From the NCBI GenBank assembly GCA_029782365.1, contig JAKOUW010000233.1, positions 1 through 64,000 of the forward strand: a stretch of 64,000 nucleotides of DNA. The letters run 5' to 3'. Positions 59,301 through 64,000 of this stretch are shown here, one piece after another. Under the pieces are notes generated by a model that saw only the letters and a program-made list of their open reading frames with translations, did not search any database and was not told where the DNA came from. Both the position numbers and the translations under genes were made by a program. Numbering within the stretch: the first letter of the stretch is position 1; each line of letters begins with the position of its first letter. Origin of the DNA: Chloroflexota bacterium (lineage in GTDB: Bacteria; Chloroflexota; Anaerolineae; Anaerolineales; UBA4823).

Positions 59301-60355
59301 CCCGGCGTGATGGATGTGCCCAACTTGACGATGGTTTTATCCGGTTTTTGCAGGTGGTAATCCACTCCGCTCACCACAGCGCCCGTCTTGTTCTGCAGAT
59401 CGGTGTGGAAGGTGATGGGCAGAGACACACCCTCCAGGTAGCCGCCAAAATCGTAATCTTTTCCGGACAGGGCAGCGGCCGCGCCCAGCGAAGCGCCGAG
59501 CAGGTCGCCGTAGCGCGTGAAGCCGGTGTAATCCCCGGCATAGCCGAAACTGCTGTCCGAGGTGCTGGCGTCGGCGCGCCCGACCTGCACATCGAAATTG
59601 CCGATGCAGATCGTGCCGTTCACCGGGTCGAAACCCGAGCCAGCCAGGATCGGCGCCAGCGGGCTGGTGCGGGCGGGGTCAACCACCACCTTGCCAGACG
59701 GCAAGCCCGGGCTGACGGCGCCGCTGAAGGCATAGCCGTAAATCCCCGGCGCCACCCCAGAGACGGTGAACGAGCCATCCAGGGCGATCGGGGCGCTGTA
59801 CAACACCGCGCCGCTGCGGTCGGTCAGGCTGATCGAAGCTGAAACTGCGGACGGCGCATGGCGGGCGGCGCTCGCCTGCACGCTGCCCGCCGGCAGTTTG
59901 CCTGCGACCGCGCCCGCCGGCGGAGTATCCAGGTTGAAGCCGGCGCAGGCGAATTCGGCGTTGGGCTCGTTGGCCACGGCGGCGCAGATGGCCGCCTGGC
60001 CCGAGGCGCTGGTCAGCGGGACGGTGATCACAGCGGAATAGCCCAGGTTGCCGGAGATGGCCGCGTTGGCCGCGCTGTAGGTGGCGCCGTTGAACAGCCA
60101 GGCGATGCGCACCGTCTGGTAACTTTGCGCCGGCGCCGTGCCGCTGACGTGCACCGCCTGGCCCAGGTAAGCGTGGTTGATGTTGAGCAGGATGGTCGGT
60201 TTCGGCCCGTTGACCGGCCCGGGCACAGATCCAGGCAGGTCAGGTGGGTTTGGTGAGGCTGCGCCATCCGAAGCGGCGAATCCGCTGGGCTGGCTGACGG
60301 TGACAAACAAGAAAACCAAAATGACAGCCGTGTGGAAGAAGCGCTTGCCTTTCAT
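56351..60355 (-). CDS. Large exported propeller / CARDB / fibronectin-III protein with F-P-A-L tail
   Basis: 1,334 residues from ATG 60355, which has GGGAGGT upstream; a longer in-frame version lacks a ribosome site. The signal peptide spans about 5-30 (ends GFA-A). An N-terminal Ig-like and carboxypeptidase-like part (LDGSFTVSGVAPGIYGYAF) is followed by a central beta region with IWVDILLGVASAGADGNVAMG and a propeller-like section (repeats such as DPAVGFIGQAQIPVVAWTQ). Next come a CARDB-like domain (LVISPQHAAAGFPVSVAVTL) and a fibronectin-III domain (RVQWLPPNAASLGGYRLLRS). It ends LLRLYFPALRR. The propeller-CARDB part is related to the back half of the protein at 1-5306. Extracellular binding or structural role inferred; no catalytic motif seen. 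Confidence 0.85.
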   Translation of the reverse strand: MKGKRFFHTAVILVFLFVTVSQPSGFAASDGAASPNPPDLPGSVPGPVNGPKPTILLNINHAYLGQAVHVSGTAPAQSYQTVRIAWLFNGATYSAANAAISGNLGYSAVITVPLTSASGQAAICAAVANEPNAEFACAGFNLDTPPAGAVAGKLPAGSVQASAARHAPSAVSASISLTDRSGAVLYSAPIALDGSFTVSGVAPGIYGYAFSGAVSPGLPSGKVVVDPARTSPLAPILAGSGFDPVNGTICIGNFDVQVGRADASTSDSSFGYAGDYTGFTRYGDLLGASLGAAAALSGKDYDFGGYLEGVSLPITFHTDLQNKTGAVVSGVDYHLQKPDKTIVKLGTSITPGDGYSLLHDVKDFPAGRSKLIIAPVVGGSRQCPKIFSVQVDVDPMKDPHVQAGATTTWNAAQKWYDFQGTLVSAGGLLPFKYPNPEPDLPLLGKIENSFNAGLHVEGTIRLNGVVHLKILRALAAAKVLNQSLFDKSQELIDDSVAHIYTDLHDWHKTRVTFVPVTLWEDSFSTDVYKGPLASFWGIVTINASLSVGLGGQVVIEGTLYPFQPNLDATLRNKVTPSLTVSIWVDILLGVASAGADGNVAMGFSMPLRLNTNDPAHPEVIWMDTPCFSVKVTLSAWARVNLIFTKKTWNIGSYELVNYAKPAGCSALADAIRQADPQAVLAPPRVLGSPALAASASGGMLAAYVADATPAAAQSTPMVTASFFDTNNKTWLPALPVSDGLHNVQDPAVGFIGQAQIPVVAWTQTNLTLAQEEAAGDDINSYTNQQEIYYALFNSNSNTWGTPLRLTNDALPDGRAAISGDLSGATLAWTVNTAGALTNLRSLRIKVTDWDQQSNAWGPVYVLNGNGANPAMNSQVSVTRSPNLKALAFTLDVDGDIKTNGDRHILAAREAANWGSAVFDDMGTQPAGAESPSLALDQNSGQLRLAFVVRGKDGDGLSDTGIGNRAVLWTGQSNQNGAWTYQMLGDQGSPVYAEKPNLLVDANGAVSVVFRRFGAAGSNGLLGQLALAHLPAGGSFSNPGYLTDDASQHYQAAAALNPGLPGLAILDVNRAALAPGASPLTADQLKPAAPYQTALLAYQRLSTNGDAVESLLVNDQADLALDATLVISPQHAAAGFPVSVAVTLRNLGLQAASKMNTPIQVCLYNGAPPNGSLVSCQGLPANLNSLNYNDHLKFVFNLARGVGLQPLYASVSSGGYNGPAANDTALGSLGSYGAPLMTGVFADGSLPNALRVQWLPPNAASLGGYRLLRSKTAGGPYELVGETSGTTLPDLLLQLGQSYCYVVQAYGSDGVLSPYSAEACAALPLLRLYFPALRR

Positions 60356-60562
60356 CAATACCTCCCAATTTACAGTTACCCGGGTTGAAAAAAATTGCTT
60401 CCCCCATGTACAAGATCGGCTTTTAAGCATTGTATAACGAAATGCGCCAATGTCAATTTTGTGATTAATCGTGCAATGGCTGTGTGCCAGCAGTGCCGCG
60501 CCGGGTGAAATTTCTGGCGCATCCTTGAGGCCTTCCTCAGAACCCCTCCCGCCAAAAAAGTG

Positions 60563-60568
60563 TATAAT
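60563..60568 (+). promoter_or_regulatory. -10 box of leaderless promoter for the ABC exporter operon
   Basis: TATAAT, then CCAATTT (7 nt), then ATG at 60576. It lies in the 220-bp divergent region (60356-60575), which otherwise holds the leader of the minus-strand exported protein and no other recognised element. Confidence 0.6.
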
Positions 60569-60575
60569 CCAATTT

Positions 60576-61498
<923 letters not shown>

Positions 61499-61502
<4 letters not shown>

Positions 61503-62272
61503 ACAACCTGTGGCAGGCTTTGTGGGTGGAACTGCTCAAGGCGCGCCGCTCGCGCATGCCGCTTTTGACTGCCCTGGGTTTTTCTTTTGTGCCGCTGGCC
61601 GGCGGTTTCTTTATGATCGTGCTGAAAGACCCCGAGATGGCGCGCCGCGTCGGCCTGGTCAGCGCCAAGGCTCAGCTCACCATGGGCGCCGCCGATTGGC
61701 CCAATTACCTGCGCTTCCTCACCCTGGCCACCGGCGCCGGCGGCTCGGCCCTCTTCGGCCTGATCACCGCCTGGGTCTTCGGCCGCGAATATTCTGACCG
61801 CACCGCCAAGGATCTGCTGGCCCTGCCCACAGCGCGCGCTTCGATCGTCATCAGCAAACTGCTGGTGGTGATCGTCTGGAGCCTGGCCATCACCCTGCTG
61901 GCCAGCCTGGTGACCCTGGCGGTGGGCGCCGCTCTGCGCCTGCCGGCGGTGGCCGCGGCTGTTTTCTTCCAGACCGGCCTGAAAATCCTGGTCGCCGCCT
62001 GCCTGGTGCTGGTGTTGGTCACACCCTTCGCCTTTGCCGCCAGCGTCTGGCGCGGCTACCTGCCGCCCATCGGCGTGCTGGGGCTGGTGATGGTGCTGAG
62101 CCAGTTCATCAACGCCGCCGGTTACGGCGAGTTCTTCCCCTGGTCGGTGCCGGCGCTGTTCGTGCAGGACACGCCGCTGGGACTTGCCAGCTACCTCATT
62201 GTCGGCCTGACCGGACTGGCCGGGCTGGCTGCCACCCTGCTGTGGTGGCGCAGCGCCGACCAGAACCGCTGA
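61499..62272 (+). CDS. ABC-2 type transporter permease
   Basis: 257 residues with six predicted membrane helices: ALGFSFVPLAGGFFMIVL, FLTLATGAGGSALFGLITAW, SKLLVVIVWSLAITLLASLVTLAV, GLKILVAACLVLVLVTPFAF, GVLGLVMVLSQFI and YLIVGLTGLAGLAATLLWW. The E-Y-S-D-R-T motif after the second helix is characteristic of ABC-2 membrane subunits and couples to the ATPase. Translation overlaps the ATPase gene upstream and abuts the GNAT gene downstream (TGAATG). Confidence 0.9.
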
Positions 62273-63199
62273 ATGGAATACCGCGCCCGCCGCCTGCGCA
62301 CTGCCCGCGACCTGGCCGGGATGACCGGTCTGGCGCGCCGATTTGCCGGCCAACACCTGCATGTGGTCGATTTGCCTTACCGTTTCAGTTCCTGGGCGCT
62401 GGAAGATCCCCATAATGCCCGCCTGTGGTTTGCCGAGGATGGCGCTTTGGGCGGATGGGTCGTCTTGCAGACGCCGTTCTGGGCCGTTGATTTCGCCTGC
62501 CCCCCCGAGGCAGAGGCTGACCTGCTGCCGCGCATGCTGGACTGGGCCAGCCGGCGGGCGGCTGAACTGCAAACAGGCGGCGGCGGTTTGCCCGCCTGGT
62601 TTGCCAACGTTTTCGCCGGGCAGGCCGGGCGCATCCAGGCGCTGGAAAAAGCCGGTTTCGCCTGCCAGGCTTTCCTGGAGCAAGACGCCTGGTCGAAGGT
62701 GCTGATGAGCCGGCCGGGTCAGCTTGCGGTGGGTGACTTCCCTCTGCCGCCCGGCTACACCCTGCGCCCGCTGGGCGGAGCCCGCGAAGCGCCGGCCTAT
62801 GTCGAACTGCACCAGGCGGTGTTTGAAACCAGGAATATGCGCCTGCCCTGGCGCCTGCGCACCCTGCGCCAACCGGCTTACCGGCCTGAGCTTGACCTGG
62901 TGATCAGCGCGCCAGATGGGACGCTGGCCGCGTTTTGTATTGCCTGGTACGACGAGCCCTCACACACTGGTCAAATCGAGCCGTTGGGCGCGGCGGCTGG
63001 GCACCGGCGGCGCGGCCTGGCGCAGGCCATCCTGGCGGAGGCCCTGCGCCGCCTGCAGGCGCTGGGCGCCCAGCAGGTTTTGGTCGAAACCGATAACTAC
63101 CGGGATGCCGCCTTCCAATTGTACGAAAGCGCCGGTTTCCGGGTGACTCGGGAAGTGCTCGTTTACCGGAAGGATTTCACGCCTCAAGCGGCTGCGTAA
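62273..63199 (+). CDS. Double GNAT-domain N-acetyltransferase
   Basis: 308 residues, ATG directly following the permease TGA, so third gene of the operon. It has two GNAT-like halves: a degenerate N-terminal copy (about 1-140) and a C-terminal copy (about 155-300) with the acetyl-CoA loop GHRRRGLAQAILAEAL and motif B VETDNYRDAAFQLYESAGFRV. This arrangement is like mycothiol synthase-type tandem GNATs, but no substrate can be inferred. Linkage to the ABC exporter could mean modification of the exported compound; that is speculative. Confidence 0.85.
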   Translation: MEYRARRLRTARDLAGMTGLARRFAGQHLHVVDLPYRFSSWALEDPHNARLWFAEDGALGGWVVLQTPFWAVDFACPPEAEADLLPRMLDWASRRAAELQTGGGGLPAWFANVFAGQAGRIQALEKAGFACQAFLEQDAWSKVLMSRPGQLAVGDFPLPPGYTLRPLGGAREAPAYVELHQAVFETRNMRLPWRLRTLRQPAYRPELDLVISAPDGTLAAFCIAWYDEPSHTGQIEPLGAAAGHRRRGLAQAILAEALRRLQALGAQQVLVETDNYRDAAFQLYESAGFRVTREVLVYRKDFTPQAAA

Positions 63200-63204
63200 C
63201 GACT

Positions 63205-63621
63205 TTATTTCAACCGGGTCAAGACGATCACCGGGATGACGCGTGTGGTCTTGCGCTGGTAGTCGGCGAAGCCGGGCATCATCTCCACCATGCGGCTGTA
63301 CAAGCGCGTCCGTTCTGGCTCGGAAGCCAGCGCGGCCCGCGCCTGGAATTTTTCGGTGCCCACCTCCACGCTGACCAGCGGGTTGGCGAGAATGTTGTAA
63401 TACCAATCGGGGTGGGTGGGGGCGCCGCCTTTGGAGGCGATCACCACCAGGCGGTCGCCGTCGGCGACATATGCGACCGGGTTGATGCGTTCATGCCCGC
63501 TCCTGGCCCCGGTGGTGTGCAGGAGCAGCAGGGTTTTGCCGGCGAAAAAACCGCCCACTTTGCCGGCGTTTGCCCGGAATTCTTCGATGATGGCCTTATT
63601 CCGATCGTTTTGATTGTTCAT
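63205..63621 (-). CDS. Deazaflavin (F420)-dependent nitroreductase/quinone reductase family (DDN)
   Basis: 138 residues; ATG with GAGGAT upstream. The single split-barrel domain has the DDN family markers LLLLHTTGARSGHERINPVAYV (strands 1-2 with the T-G-A-R-S-G loop), DGDRLVVIASKGGAPTHPDWYYN (cofactor phosphate loop) and NPLVSVEVGTEKFQARA. Members bind reduced F420 and reduce quinones or other acceptors. F420 use by this organism is inferred; some homologues bind other cofactors. It converges with the GNAT gene, 5 bp between stops. Confidence 0.88.
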   Translation of the reverse strand: MNNQNDRNKAIIEEFRANAGKVGGFFAGKTLLLLHTTGARSGHERINPVAYVADGDRLVVIASKGGAPTHPDWYYNILANPLVSVEVGTEKFQARAALASEPERTRLYSRMVEMMPGFADYQRKTTRVIPVIVLTRLK

Positions 63622-63720
63622 GCAATAATCCTCAACTGCCAGGTGCGAAAGTTCAAAATGATTTAGATTGTCTTCGGCCTGGAATATAACCGAATTTGTC
63701 TGAAAAGTCTAGAATCAAAC

Positions 63721-63754
63721 AAAAAAGCAGCGCCAACCCTGGCGCTGCTTTTTT
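63721..63754. terminator. Strong bidirectional terminator
   Basis: AAAAAAGCAGCGCCA (63721-63735) pairs perfectly over 15 bp with TGGCGCTGCTTTTTT (63740-63754) around ACCC. T-runs follow on both strands. It ends the partial minus-strand gene at 63771; the 63622-63720 gap on its left holds the DDN-gene leader. Confidence 0.9.
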
Positions 63755-63770
63755 GTTGTGTGCATCTGCT

Positions 63771-64000
63771 TTACATCGGTGTGGAGTTTTCCATGGCCTT
63801 CAATTCGCGGTAGGTCAGCGTCCAGGCGCTGGATTCGAACACCGTGTACAAGCCGCGCAGGAAGATCAGCGGCGAGAACAGGATGATGAGGAAGAGCGGC
63901 AGGGCGGCGATGCCCCCAATGATCCAGGTGAGCGGTGTTCCTGTGAACAGGCTGGCAACGCCAAAGGCCAGAGCGCCGGGCAGGAGGCCCGCCAGCAGGG
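63771..64000 (-). CDS. Membrane protein, C-terminal part (runs off the window)
   Basis: The minus-strand frame is open from the right edge to a TAA at 63771-63773, 76 codons. It shows two hydrophobic helices (LLAGLLPGALAFGVASLF and ALPLFLIILFSPLIFLRGLY), then FESSAWTLTYRELKAMENSTPM. The S-A-W-T-L-T-Y-R-E-L ending resembles the last helix of DUF4013-like or glycerophosphodiesterase-type membrane domains. It is directly followed by the strong terminator. Confidence 0.7.
   Translation of the reverse strand, partial: LLAGLLPGALAFGVASLFTGTPLTWIIGGIAALPLFLIILFSPLIFLRGLYTVFESSAWTLTYRELKAMENSTPM

Overview
The window looks like chromosomal DNA of a Chloroflexota bacterium, probably an Anaerolineae-type lineage. 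This is inferred from content only: GC-rich genes, several very large exported multidomain proteins (beta-helix, carboxypeptidase-regulatory-like, CARDB, DUF11 and NEW3-like modules), two cyclase/STAND-ATPase/TPR proteins, an F420-type (DDN) oxidoreductase, and no outer-membrane machinery. No rRNA, tRNA, CRISPR array, insertion sequence or phage gene was recognised.

Layout. 1-5.3 kb is the 3' part of a giant exported beta-helix protein with a near-perfect 741-bp tandem repeat. 5.3-15.6 kb is signalling: a cyclase-AAA-TPR regulator, an exported FGE-sulfatase-fold protein, a 7TM-PAS-GAF-HD-GYP sensor and a dCache-HAMP-PAS histidine kinase. 15.8-22.7 kb is metal transport: a Fur-family regulator in an operon with an ECF Co/Ni transporter (cbiM-cbiQ-cbiO), then an MgtA-type Mg2+ P-type ATPase behind a long leader that holds an acidic leader peptide, competing hairpins and an intrinsic terminator. 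22.9-26 kb carries an SRPBCC membrane protein and an adjacent pair resembling 3-ketodihydrosphingosine reductase and serine palmitoyltransferase, suggesting sphingoid-base synthesis. glmS and a small partner follow on the minus strand.

28.3-40.5 kb is an exported-protein block: a small secreted protein, a DUF2807 lipoprotein and a 3,445-residue protein in which a family-5 solute-binding domain sits between 15 carboxypeptidase-like repeats and DUF11/NEW3-like repeats. 40.7-45.1 kb has an unusual phosphoribosyltransferase/winged-helix/degenerate phosphatase fusion, overlapping tail-to-tail with a second cyclase-STAND-TPR protein. 45.2-60.4 kb contains two more large exported proteins, an ABC-F ATPase, Hsp20, a UvrA-like protein without the UvrB-binding domain, an LCMT-type methyltransferase, a diguanylate cyclase, an acetyltransferase and membrane proteins. 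60.6-63.2 kb is an ABC exporter pair plus a double GNAT protein, followed by a DDN-type oxidoreductase and the end of a membrane protein.

Two patterns cut across the window. Eight genes have a TATAAT-like -10 box only 6-8 nt before the start codon and no Shine-Dalgarno, so they are probably transcribed as leaderless mRNAs, whereas the signal-peptide-bearing genes have clear Shine-Dalgarno leaders. Four otherwise unrelated exported proteins end in a short F-[LF]-P-x-[LV] motif at the extreme C-terminus, a possible sorting or anchoring signal. The most novel candidates are this C-terminal motif, the mgtA leader, the solute-binding-domain fusion, the PRTase/pseudophosphatase protein and the sphingolipid gene pair.
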